Of a stretch of DNA of 64,000 nucleotides, positions 11,499-23,654 are shown one piece after another. The DNA lies in assembly GCA_020631735.1 (NCBI GenBank), contig CM036168.1, positions 101,018,036 to 101,082,035 of the forward strand, read 5' to 3'. The position numbers and the translations under genes are program-made. The notes under the pieces were generated by a model. It saw only the letters and a list, made by a program, of their open reading frames with translations. It did no database searches and was not told the DNA's origin. This DNA is from Saccharum officinarum. Its lineage: Eukaryota > Streptophyta > Magnoliopsida > Poales > Poaceae. Position 1 is the stretch's first letter, and each line of letters begins with the position of its first letter.

Positions 11499-11622
11499 CT
11501 TTCTTTTCTAATGATCAAAAGATGAAACACCATCAAAGAATGGAGGCTTGCCCCCGACATGGTTGAACACAACTTGATCCATCTTATACCGAGGTTGTTA
11601 AGCCTTACAAACAGTGACCACA

Positions 11623-11634
11623 GCTCCGATACCA
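11623..11634 (-). other. Primer-binding site, initiator-Met tRNA type, Sirevirus 1
   Basis: The minus strand reads TGGTATCGGAGC two bases inside the LTR end. This differs by one base from the usual plant copia PBS complementary to initiator methionine tRNA. Confidence 0.85.
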
Positions 11635-11636
11635 CT

Positions 11637-13321
11637 TGAAAGGTCTTGATGACTAGAGGGGGGGTGAATAGCCTTTTAAAATATTCTACAAAGACAAGCT
11701 AAACAAGTTTATCAATATAACAAGTAGCGAGATGCGAGTTTTGCTTAGCATACGAGGTGTTTGCAAGCCACCTAACCAATTCATAATTCTAGTATATTTG
11801 CACTCAACCGCACAAGTCAAACCGAGAAGGTAACTACAACTACAACTAGCAAGCTACACAAAGGAGCTACTCTAGCAAAGCTAACTAGCTAGCAAAGATA
11901 ACTAAGAAAGTAATGCGGAGTTGAGTTAGGAGAGTTTCACCGAGGGGCGAAGTATTGAGCCAACCAATATGATCAACAATGAATACCAAGACAACCGAAC
12001 ACCGGGATCAATCAATCATAATATGAAAGTGATGACACGAAGATTTATCCCGAGGTTCACGTGCTTGCCGGCACGCTAGTCCCCGTTGTGTCCCTCTTCA
12101 CCACGTGGTTCGGTGGCTAATCGGTCTCACACCGAGCCTCTCAAAAAGCGCCACAAGAACCTACCAAATGGCAAAAGGTTACAATAACACGAGCAATTCA
12201 CTAACGTTGTCTTTGACACTTCGCCGAGGTAGGCACAAACCCCTCACAATCATCGGAGGTGGCCAAGAACAATCATCAACTCTTGCCAACGCCTCTAAGC
12301 TGCTCCAAGCCATCTAGGTGGCGGCAACCACCAAGAGAAACAAGAATCCTGCAGCAAATCAACCACCAAGTGCCAACTAGATGCAATTTCACAATGCAAA
12401 TGCACTTGGATCACTCAATCTCACTTCGAGTATGCAAAGAAGCAAGAGAGATGAGTGGAAGGGGAGTTGCTTTGCTCAAAGTGCTCACATGTATGTCAAA
12501 TGTCCAAGAGGTTGAGCTTTGAGCCGGCCAACGAGTATTTATAGACGTACCCCTTCGAATATAGTCATTAGGCACTTGAAACAGCCGAAGTCGCGCTGAC
12601 CGAACGCGCTGGTCAAACTGACCGGACGCGCCGATCGCACAACGCCTACGCCGCAAAGCACTGACCAGACGCGCTCGTCGCGTGGACCGGACGCGTGAAG
12701 TATGACCGGACGCACTGGTCCCGTAACGGACCGGACACGTTGGTCAAGCCTGAGCAGCGCTCCACCGAGACAGCGACCGGACGCGCTGCAGAACTGACCG
12801 GACGCCACAGTGCCAGCGTTAGGTTGGAGTCCAGCAAGCTCCCTGATCGACCGGAGGGAGAGAGGGACTCAAACCCTATCTACCGCTCAAACTCCAACAC
12901 CATCGCAAAAGTGCTAACACCACCAAGTGATCACGTCATGTGCGAGTGTGTTAGCATTTTCACAATCATTTATCGAGGCATTATTAGTTCTATCCAAATG
13001 CATATGATTATGAAATGCACACCTAGAGGCACTTAGGAGTTCAACAGCTGTGTCATTCCCCTCTTTATAGTATGGCTATCTATCCTATAATATAACCACA
13101 CCACTAGGTGTCTTGGTTACTAAAACCCAACCCTTAAGCATATACCTTTGCCTTGATCACGTAGAGCTGCGTCCAAATCCAAGTGTGGCCATCATGATCA
13201 CCATGTTCATCTTGCCACCAACCTTAGAATGTACTAGTCCTCATATGCTATATATAACTTAGGCATAGGATTAGTACTTAGGCATTGTCACTAATTACCA
13301 ACACCAAACATAGGACTTTCA
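11637..13321 (-). repeat. 5' LTR of Sirevirus 1 (1685 bp)
   Basis: The ends TGAAAG/CTTTCA are inverted, and the PBS adjoins the left edge. A TATA box lies near 12535-12545 (CTATAAATAC on the minus strand). Upstream of it (12590-12850) are repeated GACCGGACGCG motifs. The LTR is about 80-90% like the LTRs at 30594-32566 and 40709-42171 by eye. Confidence 0.88.
12590..12850. repeat. Palindromic GACCGGACGCG motif cluster in Sirevirus 1 LTR
   Basis: Roughly ten copies of GACCGGACGCG or its reverse, many completed by a GGTC half so that they form an imperfect palindrome, lie just upstream of the LTR TATA box. Arrays of short CpG-rich palindromes in U3 are a reported Sirevirus feature and are thought to be cis-regulatory. 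Confidence 0.75.
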
Positions 13322-13442
13322 CACGGGCGCCGTCAACCCCTCTCACCACGGTGCCTCCACGGGGATGACCTCTCCAGCGGCCGAGAGGATCAGCAACGCG
13401 GATGCAGACCCCTGCTCCATTACCGCAGCCACCTGGGACGCC

Positions 13443-15465
13443 TCAGCCGCGCCTCCTCCCATCTGCCCCACCGTTGCTTGCACCATCGGTGGCTCGAGCC
13501 GTGTCACCTCCTCTTGTAGCGTTGCGGTCACGCGTAGGCTGTGACATGTCCATCACGAGCGTCTCTGGCAGGTCTGTCAGTGCCACCATCACTGCTGGCA
13601 CGACGACTGTGGGCGGCTGCCCTGTGACCGTCGCGAAATCCTCCCATGCGCCCGCCTCTTGCTGACCCCCTGCGGACGCGTCGCTGCTATTGATGGCACT
13701 TGCCTTGCCGATGTTGTAGTACCAGCCGACGGTCCACGCGCCGCCTGGAGGGTGACACTCTTCTTCGGCACAGCGCCAAGGGCGTCCTGAATCTGCCAGC
13801 GCTGCAAAAAGTACAAACGTAAGCCCAGGGTAGAATCCGACCAAAGCGAAGAACAGAGGGGTCACTACTCACCTCGGCGCCACTGGGCGGCGGGGATGTT
13901 TGGGGGACGAACCATCCGACCCTTGCTCCATCTCATCGGAGCCCAGGTGTTTGGAGCTTTCCCTTTGCTTCAAAGGGTCGGACGAGGCGGGACGACTCGC
14001 CCCCCAGTTCCTGGGATGTGTCGACAGGATGCCCTTTCCCTGTCGACTCCTAGGGGGCGTCGGCTGTGTGCCCCGTCTCCGTCAGCCCCTGTGATGGACC
14101 CTTTCCCACATGACGAGGGAAGGGCCCCGGTGCACCCAAGGTCAGGCCCATGGCCTCACCTGCCTGTTGCTAGGAAGGGTCACCGCCCGCCGGCCCGTCC
14201 TCCTCTACAAGGGCGTCCCAGGCAACACCACCATCATCGTCATCGTCACCGATTTCCCCCTCTTTTGCCTCGTCCTCCTTGTCGGTATCCGATACGTCCT
14301 CGCCTCGGTCTTGCCTCGCCTGCCTTTCAAACTTCCTCTTCTTCCTGTCCTCCTTCACCTTCCTTTGCGCCTCATTCGAAGCGTGATTCACTGCCCTCAT
14401 GGCTTCGCTCCTCGGCGGCGGCGCCAAGTGTTCCGTAAGCATGAGGTCCCTTGGCTAGCACCATCCCACTCAACATCAGATGAGCAAAATCGAACAAGTC
14501 ACTGGGGGGAAGAAGGGAGATGGGAGAGGGTAACTTACGAATCTGATGAAGCCGAGCTCTAGCCACATCTGGGGATGCATCGACACCGAGTACATGAACT
14601 TGATGATGGCTCCTGACAAGTCCTTCTAGGAATCCATCGCCTCCTTCAGGCACTGCGCAATCTCCGAGTTGGCAAGGGGGCCATCGGTGAGCACCGTCCC
14701 CTCAAGCGGTGCGATAGGAACCATCTGGTACATCGGGAGTGCATGTGCCATCAGGGGCGCCACCCTCCTCGCGTTGTATGCCCCGATGACACCACTCTCC
14801 TTCACGGCGTCCTCCCTCAAGATCTTGATGGCGGCAAGGTGGTCGATGATCCTCTTCAAGTCCTTCTTCGGGATGCCCCACCCCTACGAGTCTAGGACCA
14901 CTTCAACCACGCGCCCGATATACTCCGGCAGGGCATGCTCGGGTAAGGCCGGGCCAACATTGTTCTTCAAATAGAACCACTGTGAGTGCCACCCCTTGTT
15001 CAACAATGACAGCTTCATGGATATGTACTCTTTGGCCCGGTTGTTCCTAAGGCGAACGCCGATACACCCTATCGGCATCGTCACATCCGGCCGGCCATGC
15101 TCCCTCCTCGTCTGCAGGTTGATAGAGAAGAAGTACCTCCAAAGATTGAAGTGAGGCTCGATCCCTAGGTAGCCTTTGCATAGCACGATGAAGGCCGCAA
15201 TGTGCTGAATTCCATTGGGATTCAGATGTTGCAGCTCGATCTTGTAGTAGTGAAGGAGCCCTAGGAGGAAGCGGTGGGGAGGAGCCATGAGCCCGCGCTC
15301 GTGGAAGTGCGTGAATGACACCACGTAGCCATCAGGCAACAGCGGGAAGTCATGGCCGTCTGGCACCGTCCACTCATGCGCGGCGGTCCTCACGCAAAGA
15401 GGGCCGCGGTTGACAAGGCCCTCCATGCACGCATGGGTGCAATCCGAGTGAGTCCACAAATCCAT
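13443..15465 (-). pseudogene. Antisense extra gene of the second Tat element (PF04195-type domain)
   Basis: The reading frame 15465-14884 starts MDLWTHSDCTHACMEGL and carries the same domain as the antisense gene at 81-3944. The motifs match position by position (GYVVSFTHFHERG, LLHYYKIELQHLNPNG, CKGYLGIEPHFNLW). Further pieces at 14859-14626 (MKRIIDHLAAIKILREDAV) and 14442-14170 (an acidic and basic region with KRKFERQARQDRG) continue the gene in other frames. It is therefore spliced or broken; I could not place all introns. The 3' part is truncated at 13322 by the Sirevirus. Orientation is again opposite to the host element's coding strand. Confidence 0.7.
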
Positions 15466-16463
15466 GGGAGGCTAAGGTAGACAAACAGAGGTTGCGGTGG
15501 CGGTGGCGGTGAGGGAAACAGAGGCGGCGAACCCTAATTCTGGCAGCGGCAACGGAAGCGGAGAGGACGAGGATGCAGGGACGTGTACCGGGTACGGGAG
15601 GCTAACCCTTTGGTTTTATAGGGGGACGGGGTCGAGGCGAGAAGCCAATTGTTTGCCTCGATCTTCGTGCCCACCGCGTCCTATCATCGCATCCCATCCC
15701 ATCAAGAGGCGTGCACACGTGACCCTTGGCTGTCTCCTCGAAGGACACACTGGGAGGCGATCCGTCTCCTCCTGGGCCAACAGGCCACAGACCATGGCAG
15801 GTAAGAGGGGCAACATTGTTGAAAATGCTCTTACGACCCATCAAGGCCCAAGAGTTCAAAGGTTGGCCCATCAATGGGTTCGACAGCTGCTCTAGAGCAC
15901 CCCTTAGAGTAAGGGGCAGAAAGGGATGGGCCCGCTAGCGGCTAGCACCTGGGCGCACGAGCATCGTGGGCATCTTAGCCCACATTCGAGTCTTGGCAGT
16001 GCACGATCCATAGTTTTCCCTCATAGGAAGGTAGCGAGCCCCTGGGACCGGTCGAACGGGCCTGAGAACTATATGGATTGGCCACCAAGAGTCTGGAGTC
16101 AGTCACCGGTTGACCCACGACGGATCCTTGCGAACGGGAACCGGGGCCCCACTCGAACCAACCCGTTAGCAGCTCGCCGAGCACCACGGTTCGACCGGCG
16201 AGGAAAACTGTGACGCTGCTCAACCCCTCCATTTTATCAAAAAAACGCGTGAGGGAAAATGAACGAAAGATGGGCCGACCCCTCGACCAGACCCCTGTTG
16301 CGCGTAGGGCTCGGGAGCTCAGACTTGCAAGAAAGACCTAATGCATGGTCACTTATAACAACAAGCCAACCGTGATCGCCTGGCCAAGCTAGAACTTCAA
16401 GGACTCCCCGCATGAAAAAGCCTTTGGCTAAGTAATCAACTCTCCCAAAGGCTCGGGGGCTAT
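15466..16463. other. Tat 2 non-coding stretch between antisense gene and 3' LTR, with polypurine tract
   Basis: No gene recognised. The last bases (16449-16463, AAGGCTCGGGGGCTA) form the polypurine-like primer tract directly before the LTR. The antisense gene's promoter should lie in this stretch. Confidence 0.6.
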
Positions 16464-17444
16464 TGTCGGGTACCAATATTAGGGTACCCATAAGACAGGA
16501 GTTAAAAGGCATTAGCCTCGGCCCATCTAAAACGATTGTGAATGTAGTTGCAGCCCGGTCCGACCCAACCAAGAAGGTTTCCAGCTCGCCTAACCCCTCG
16601 GGCACGAGTCCCGGCTCACCAGACCTCTCGGGTGAGGGCTCCGCCTCGCCCGACCTCTCAAGCACGGGCTCCGCCTCACCCGATCCCTGCAAATACGCTA
16701 GACCTCGGGTGAGGGCATGGGCCTCCGTGTCGGGCCTACGCCGTACTTCAACCACTCCATGCATGGCCGCGCACAATCCTGACGTTAGAAGGGAAGGGCA
16801 GCCACATCTCGACATGACTAGCAGCCACGACAGCTCAGTTCGCACGTCTCCAACTGTGCTGGGCGAACAAGCACTGTGACGCCTAATCCTCGTACGGCGA
16901 AACGCCCGCACATGGCTATAGCAACGGGCAGAGCCGCGACGTGGTGGGCGTCCCCGTCGTTGTCTACAGGGCCACCAGGGCCCACCAGCTAGGGAGGAAG
17001 GGCGGTGCAGCTTCGGAACTCCATTCCCTCTCTTTTGTTTTTCTCTTTCTTCCTTTTCTCCATCCTCTCTCAGGTATTTCGGGCCCTTCCCTTAGCCTAT
17101 AAAAGGGAAGGCCTAGCACCTTTCGGGAGGAGGCTTTTTTGGAAGCTCTCAAGCACGCGCGCGCACACACTGACAAGTTCCCAAGTCCCCTCCGTTGTTA
17201 GGAGAACAGAGCGGTCTTGGGCGCACGTCACTCACACACTAGAGACCTGGGACACCCGTCCCTCTCTCAATCATTTGTAGCCCCTACTGCAAATCGAATA
17301 TAGAGCTGGTAGTGCAAGGCGCCACGAACTAGAGCAGGGACATTTTGTCCGAAACATTATACATCTTTGCGCTCTCCAAACTCACCATCCGAACCTAAAC
17401 GCGCAATCCACAAATTTACTGGTCGGTGGTTTAGAACACCGACA
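16464..17444 (+). repeat. 3' LTR of the second Tat element (981 bp)
   Basis: The LTR begins TGTCGGGTACCAATATTAGG and ends GAACACCGACA, the same terminal pattern as the other Tat LTRs here. A TATA box (CCTATAAAAGGG) lies at about 17096-17107. A short imperfect direct repeat of CCCGACCTCTCGGG-like units sits at 16600-16690. Confidence 0.88.
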
Positions 17445-18411
17445 TCTATGCATCATACTTTTCACTTCTAAATTCTCATGTCCATAAACGTCAAATATTA
17501 TGGGATTGGGTGAGTACAAGATTTCTATGAGATTTAGGGTTTAAAAAGGAATCTTGCTTTGACTCATGACAGGCAGCATGGTTGCTTTGTCCAAGACCAA
17601 AACAAAGCAGGATCCATCAGATCTTTGCCATTTGAGGTGCTGTTAGTTGCAATAATTTAACCCATAGATCAGGAGGCAAGCCAATCATCAGCTGACAGAC
17701 CCAACATACACCCTCCGTCCCTAAATATTTCTCTAGAAAACCGTATTTTTCTCACAGACACGTTTCCGGGCGACCAACGAAAAGGGATAGAGTAGTAGTT
17801 TGTTAACGTCACAGACCGGGCTACTAAACGTTAACAAGTGGGCAAATCATACTTTTGTCCAAGCTTTAGGAGGCTACACCATACAAGGATACAAGATGCA
17901 CCCAAATGCCTGCATGCTTACTAGTTGGTCATGTTCTACGGCTACGGGGACAAGTAAAAGCTTCAGCACATACAGTAGTACTACAGTAGCAGCATCCCCA
18001 CTTTTGATCATAAATAAACAGGAGCTACCAGAGTTGTTCCTTGGGAATATCTGTATTTAGCTAGACTTTGACTTCACTGTGCTTAAGGAGACAGTATATT
18101 CATCTTAGTTAGGAGTAAATCTCAAATCAGACCAAACAAGTGTGAACTCGGGAAGGTAACCTGATCTCTATTAGCCTAGGAAGTCAAATAGCATTTGACA
18201 GCACATCCGGGCCAACAAGGACTCGCCAACTCAGCAATGCTTTTTTTCTCCAGTCTCCAAAGAAATTGATTCAAACTGATCAAGCCAAAGCCACCAAGTG
18301 ATACACTTATATACCAACATACTATTAGTGGTACAAATACATGCTTGTGCACCATCAGCAAGCTGAGCTCAGCTCAGCTGACCATAAGCAACAATGGCAG
18401 CAGCAGCCTTC
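17445..18411. other. Intergenic region and BELL gene 3' UTR
   Basis: The left part is non-coding and holds a Stowaway-like end (CCTCCGTCCCTAAATA near 17712). The right part, about 18170-18411, should be the 3' UTR of the minus-strand BELL gene. A 20-bp near-palindrome (CTGAGCTCAGCTCAGCTGAC) lies at about 18363. No polyadenylation signal was assigned with confidence. Confidence 0.5.
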
Positions 18412-21400
18412 TCAGCCAACAAAATCATGAACCAAATGGCCACCGATCTCCTTGCCGAAATGCCGGTCCTGGTTTCCAAAAGAGCCCATCATGTAGGGGT
18501 CGCTGACCTCCTCCAGCCCAAAACGGTGAGCAAGGTTGGGAGGGAGGGACGCCGGGAGCGGCTCGGCCATGCAGACTCTGTTTTGCTGGTGGAGACCAAG
18601 GGTGAGGGAGACGCCACCGGTGCCCATACCAATGCCGCTCATTGGGCCTGCCTGCTGGTGGTGCTGTGATGAAGCGAGGCTGTGGTGTGGCGTCGACAGC
18701 CCATTGTATGCAAAGGTTACCTGTCCCTGCTGAATAGAGTGGGACATCTCGGAGAGCTCATCTGCAAAGCCCTGGGACGCAGGGATGTTGTGGTTCCTAG
18801 TGATGCTGCTGCTTTGGCCGAGCTGAGAGTCGGAAGGATCAGAGGGCTTTCCACTGCTCTCGGACGAATGCTGGGTTTGGTGATGCAGCGCGTGCTGGCC
18901 CTTGTCGAGAACAGGGTGTTTGTGCACCTGCCTCATCTCGAGGTTGTGGATTTCTTCCACCATTGGCTTCCAAAGACGAACCCTTGCATTAATAAACCAG
19001 TTTGATACCTGGACGAGTGTTACATAGGCCATTAGAAAGTTTCAAAGACAAAACACAAGAGATCCACCTAACCTAGTTGAAACTAGTACACAACAATCAC
19101 TGTAACAAATAAAACATGAGTACCTTGTCTATACCAAAATACAAGTAACATGGCTATTTACCTGGTTCCGTGTTAAACCCGTCTGTTTAGCAAGCATTTG
19201 CTTGTCTCCATCAGTTGGATATCTGGATAATTGAACAATCAAAGTGTGACTGATACAGTATTATTGGAGCTCGTTAAAAGGTAAATTAGTAATCAGTAGT
19301 GAACAAAGGTGTACAAAAACAACACGCAATTTGACAATATACAAGAAACTAAAATGAAACCACCCGAAGATTAGATCATTACATCAAAGACAATCGTTGT
19401 GGTCAAGTGCTTCTCATCGCTACATTACTTCCAGGATTGAGCAATGTGATATGTCGAAGCTGACAAAAGGTAGCACTGATTGATATGGGATCTAAACAAA
19501 GGACAAAATTGACTAACGGTGGATGGGAAACCTTTTTCGACCATAGGCCAGGAAAGACTGGTAGCAATAATTAACAACTTACTGAACTCCAGATACTGGC
19601 TCTAAAGTGACAAATTATCAGCAATTCAACATTTAGAGGTTGTACCAATCAATTTGATGTAACGGTTGATACATAATTTCAACTTTTAGATCATGCATCA
19701 TGTGAAACGATTGTACTATGAAAATTAGGCTTAATCTGCAGATCAAACTAATAAATCATAGTGTTTAGCTTAGGTTGGTACTCTATTAATTTGGTTGCAA
19801 GTAACCCTCACTTTCAAGTAATGGATGATTGTGCTACCATACCCATCAGAAATAGGGTCCGTTACCAAACTAAAGAACAAGACGCCTTAGGATGCTTCGA
19901 AGTCATGAGTACTATCTAACAAAGATTGCAGCAGCGACCTTAGATCCACTAAATTGGTCACTCCAGCATATTTATGATGCGTACAGCTAAAAATGCAGCT
20001 CACGCACTGGTATAAAGTCTGACGGTCCATCATGTTACAAACTCCATCGTAATGATTTGGAAGCCATGCATTCTATCACGCAAATTCAACACAATGATTC
20101 GGACAAACAGGTATGCTTGCTGTGGTGTCAGCAAAACATCTAATCCCATACTCTCCATGCATGTATCAAATCACATACCATCGTTTTAGAATGCATCATG
20201 GCACCATGTTCAACAAACAGCAACTCATCATGAACGGTCAGGTTGACAGGTCTCCAATACCCCATCAGCCATCTAAAATAGATATTGAGCTCTAATCCCA
20301 ACCATCAATAAAACTAGTAATTGGCGAGCAATTGCAAAACTAATCGTCCTTTTAGCCATGATCGTCTTGAAACAAGTGCAGGGTACAGTATGTAATCATG
20401 TCCTGATGGCATTTGCATTGAACGAACAGTTAAAACTGGCAAGGCGACTTACGGGTGCAGGAAGTGTTCGAAGAGCCAAGCGCGGAGGACAGACACTGCA
20501 CGCTCCGGCAGCCCTCTCTGTGGCCGCCAGATGTTGTGCGGCTGGCCGTGGCCGAAGGCAACTATGCTGCTAGCTCTCTGGAGGGCGGCAGCGCTGCCGC
20601 CAGCAAGCCCGAACATGACCATGTCCTTGCTGAGGCCCTCCTTGCCGGCAGCGGCCTTGGTGGTGTTGCGCAGCTGGCTCAGTATCATGCTCTTCAGGCA
20701 CTTGAAGTGCTTCGCCATGGCTCTCAGCGCCATCGCCGCGAACGGGGCTGCGTTGCTGAACCCGGCGACGGTCTCGAACGAGTGGATCACCGTCTGAACC
20801 TGCTGGTAGTACAGCCGATACCTCTTGCAAACCTAGAAAAAAAGGTATTCTTAATTATTGGAATCACAACTTAGTCGAGAGGTTGAATCATTTACATTAG
20901 ACAACTTTTAAGCAAAGAAGAAACTCTATGTTAGGAAAAGGGAGCAGGGCGCTTTTGTTTGCATGAAGACATGACATCAACAAAGCAGGCCTGCTTCCCA
21001 ATTATGGAAGCGAGATGCCATTAAAGAACTCTGCAAAAAACCAATCGCCTATTCAGGGTTCCAAAAATGGAAGCAAGACACACTTGTACGTGGAAGCTTT
21101 GCTGCCCTGCTTGCGGTCGCAGGGGCTACGACGAGCCGAGCCACGACGAATCATCACAAGACATACGAGGTGACGCCAGTTTTTATCGTCTCGTGACATT
21201 AGAAAGAGAAATTCAAAGCAGTCAACCTCTTTGTACTCCTATAATTTCATGTAGAGTACCAGTAGTACCTCGGAGGCAATTCCTACAGCTAGACAGACGA
21301 TCAAAATAATCATATTTATAGAACGAACACGACTGTTCGATAAACAGTGCGAACTGTAAAAACTCACAACCACGTAGTAGTGGTCACAGATAAAAAAAAA

Positions 21401-23323
21401 ACTCGGAAAAGATGTACCGCGAGTATCAACAGCAGAGGAAATCATCAAATCAAAAGCACATGCAACTACAGTGAACAAAAGCAGGCCACAACTGCAGTGG
21501 CGATGTGACCTGTATAAGCAAGATTCTTCTCCACCCAGAGCGAGCGATAATTGCAATTCCGAAACAAGCGAAGAAAAGATGGACACACCACGGAGGATAG
21601 ATAGCACGAGAAACCTGCAAGGAGCCAGCCAACGCAAGCAAGCAAGGTAGCCAGAGAGAGCTCACCTCTTCCATCATGGAGATGAGCCTAGTCTTCTTCA
21701 AAGCAGTCAACGAACACGACTGTTCGATAAACAGTGCGAACTGTAAAAACTCACAACCACGTAGTAGTGGTCACAGATAAAAAAAACTCGGAAAAGATGT
21801 ACCGCGAGTATAACAGCAGAGGAAATCATCAAGCCCTTGTTTAGGGTGGGTTCACCTTGCGAAAAGCAGTCAAAAATTACTATAGCATCTTTCGTTGATA
21901 TTTGACAAAATTTGTCCAATTATAGACTAACTAGGCTCAAAAGATTCGTCCCGATATTTACAGACAAACTATACAATTAGTTATCTTTTTTACCTATATT
22001 TAATACTCCATGCATGCGTCGAAAGATTTGATGTGATGAGTGAAAGTGGAAATATTTTGGGTTGGGAGGGAAAGATATTTTGGGTTGGGAGGGGAAGTGA
22101 ACCAGGCCTTAGTTACCCAATTCTCTCCCAGATTTCACTATGAAAAAGAAGATTCCTGTCACATCAAAATGTTGACAAATGCATGGAGTACTAAATGTTG
22201 ATAAAATCAAAAACTAATTGCACAGTTTTGTTGTAATTTGCGAGATAACATTTTAAGCCTAGTTAGTCAAAATTTAGATAATTTTTACCAAATACAAACA
22301 AAATGCTACGTGAATTCTGAGGGTTTTTCTCCACGATTCACCGAACTAAACGAGGCCCCCAAATCAAAAGCACATGCAACTACAGTGAACAAAAGCAGGC
22401 CACAACTGCAGTGGCGATGTGACCTGTATAAGCAAGATTCTTCTCCACCCAGAGCGAGCGATAATTGCAATTCCGAAACAAGCGAAGAAAAGATGGACAC
22501 ACCATGGAGGATAGATAGCACGAGAAACCTGCAAGGAGCCAGCCAACGCAAGCAAGCAAGGTAGCCAGAGAGAGCTCACCTCTTCCATCATGGAGATGAG
22601 CCTAGTCTTCTTCCACTGCTGCTCGGCGCCGGAGATGGGCCCAGCATCCGAGGCGGCGCGGTCGGCGCCGTCCATGTCGTGATCGATGGCTTCCATCGGA
22701 TCAGCGTCGAGTAGGCCCTCGTCGGAGACGCTGCGGTCCACGTGCGAGGCCGCTCCACCGACGTCGCAGATCTCCTCGAGCAGCTTCTCCGCGGGGACGA
22801 GGAAACGGGAGCGCCCAAGCACGGCCGCGTAGCCAGTGAAGGGCCCGAAGGGTGCCGAGGGCGCGGCGTGCGCCCTCCTCGGCTGCGGGGGCGCGGGCGG
22901 CGGGTTCGAGGACGAGGACGAGAGCGAGAGCGCGAAGTTCTGCGTCGGGATCTGCGACGACAGCGGCGGGGCGAGGCCGTGCGCCACGACGAGCTGTGCC
23001 TGCGCCAGCGCCAGCGTGGGGCTGTGCGGGGAGTAGGACGACGTGGAGGAGGACGCGTAGGAGTAGAACGCCGGTGGCGGCGGGGGCGGCGGCCAGGCCA
23101 CCCCAGCGTGCTGCTGCTGCGGAGCGGAAGCGGAGGCGTGTGGTGGCGAGTCGTCCGGGGGGAACCGCAGCTTCTCGCGGCGGCTGTGCTGCGGCACGTG
23201 ATAGAGCTGCTGCGCGGCGACGTGCTGTGCATGGTGGTGCAGCATGAAGTCGCCGTGGCCGTGGCAGTGGGGCTCGGCGCCGCTCCCCGCACCGCCGCCG
23301 TACCCGCCCGCGGCGGACGACAT
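18412..23323 (-). CDS. BELL1-like homeodomain (TALE) transcription factor
   Basis: The four coding exons are 23323-22580, 20832-20453, 19222-19162 and 19008-18412. All introns are GT-AG and the exons join in frame to 593 aa. Domains: a His/Pro/Ser-rich N-terminus; SKY box at about 172-189 ([18 protein letters not shown]); BELL domain at about 235-307 ([20 protein letters not shown]); TALE homeodomain at about 350-412 with the three-residue loop extension PYP and helix 3 motif [17 protein letters not shown]; and a ZIBEL motif VSLTLGL at 528-534. The 61-bp third exon is typical of plant BELL genes. BELL proteins act in the nucleus as heterodimers with KNOX proteins to control meristem, inflorescence and organ-boundary development. 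Intron 1 is enlarged by a tandem duplication and a MITE. The start is the ATG after GC-rich leader sequence. I do not assign an orthologue. Confidence 0.93.
21215..22613. repeat. Tandem duplication over BELL intron 1 and the end of exon 1
   Basis: Copy 1 is 21215-21699 and copy 2 is 21700-22613. They are about 98-99% identical where aligned. Copy 2 lacks about 97 bp that copy 1 has at 21227-21323 and has gained a MITE at 21833-22359. The unit contains 34 bp of exon 1 and its splice donor, so a second exon end and donor (GAAGAG/GTGAGC) now lies at 21666 inside the intron. The duplication border shows a 3-bp TTC overlap between exon (CTTCTTC) and intron (AATTC) sequence. Confidence 0.9.
21833..22359. 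mobile_element. Composite Tourist-like MITE in BELL intron 1
   Basis: Ends GCCCTTGTTTAGG and CTAAACGAGGCCCC are inverted, flanked by a 3-bp duplication (caa), and the uninterrupted sequence exists in copy 1 of the tandem duplication. It appears to be two related MITE halves head to head, with an internal short repeat (ATATTTTGGGTTGGGAGGG twice near 22052-22095). Confidence 0.8.
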
Positions 23324-23654
23324 GGCGAGCGCGCGCGGCCTCGGGGATCGCGCGCGCTAGCAGCGACGCGTGGACGTGGGCTGAGTGGACGGAGGCAGTA
23401 GAGCTGCTACGAGGGGAAACGGCTCCGCACTTTCCGAGCGGCGGTCCTGCCTGCGCTCTTCTGCTGCCCCTGGCCTGCCGCCGCTGTAGCCTTCTCGCCT
23501 CCTCCCCGGCCTTTTTATTCCGCCCCCCTTTTCATCCCCTCATCCCAGCTTTGCCCCGGCCCGTCCCTCCCGGACTCGACTGCTGGCTGCTGCCGCTGTC
23601 GTTGGGTTCCGGGTGCCTTTCTTTCGGCAAAGCCGAGACCGGGGAACTGAACTC
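23324..23654 (-). promoter_or_regulatory. BELL gene leader and core promoter region
   Basis: The sequence is GC-rich with many CCGCC and CTGCTG runs. A TATA-like AATAAAAAGG (minus strand) lies at about 23511-23520, which would put the transcription start near 23480 and give a leader of roughly 150 nt. The start site is inferred; an intron in the leader cannot be excluded. Confidence 0.4.

Larger units (their letters stand above)
10473..13321 (-). mobile_element. Sirevirus-type Ty1/copia element 1 (5' LTR and gag fragment only)
   Basis: A complete 5' LTR (13321-11637, TGAAAGTCC ... GACCTTTCA on the minus strand) is followed by a methionine-tRNA PBS and the first part of gag. The element is cut at 10473, inside gag, by insertion of the Tat element. 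The remainder presumably lies beyond the left edge of the window. It entered the plus-strand Tat element whose sequence resumes at 13322; the candidate 5-bp target duplication on this side is cacgg. Confidence 0.85.
13322..17444 (+). mobile_element. Second Tat-lineage element, plus strand (3' part only)
   Basis: Seen are a minus-strand antisense gene, a polypurine tract and a complete 3' LTR. Gag-pol would lie to the left, beyond the nested insertions and the window. The bases after the LTR (tctat) are the expected 5-bp target duplication on this side. This is the outermost and so oldest layer of the nest. Confidence 0.82.

Noticed and set aside
12590..12850. Host transcription-factor binding array or satellite DNA
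   Set aside because: The motif cluster sits at the same place in every related LTR, so it belongs to the retrotransposon promoter. Spacing is irregular, unlike a satellite.
21450..21710. Separate small gene in the BELL intron
   Set aside because: Its start is the duplicated exon-1 tail and the rest is intron; explained by the tandem duplication.
22364..23323. 319-aa BELL isoform reading through the exon-1 donor
   Set aside because: The extension beyond 22580 is intron sequence. The donor GTGAGC joins in frame to the BELL domain at 20832.
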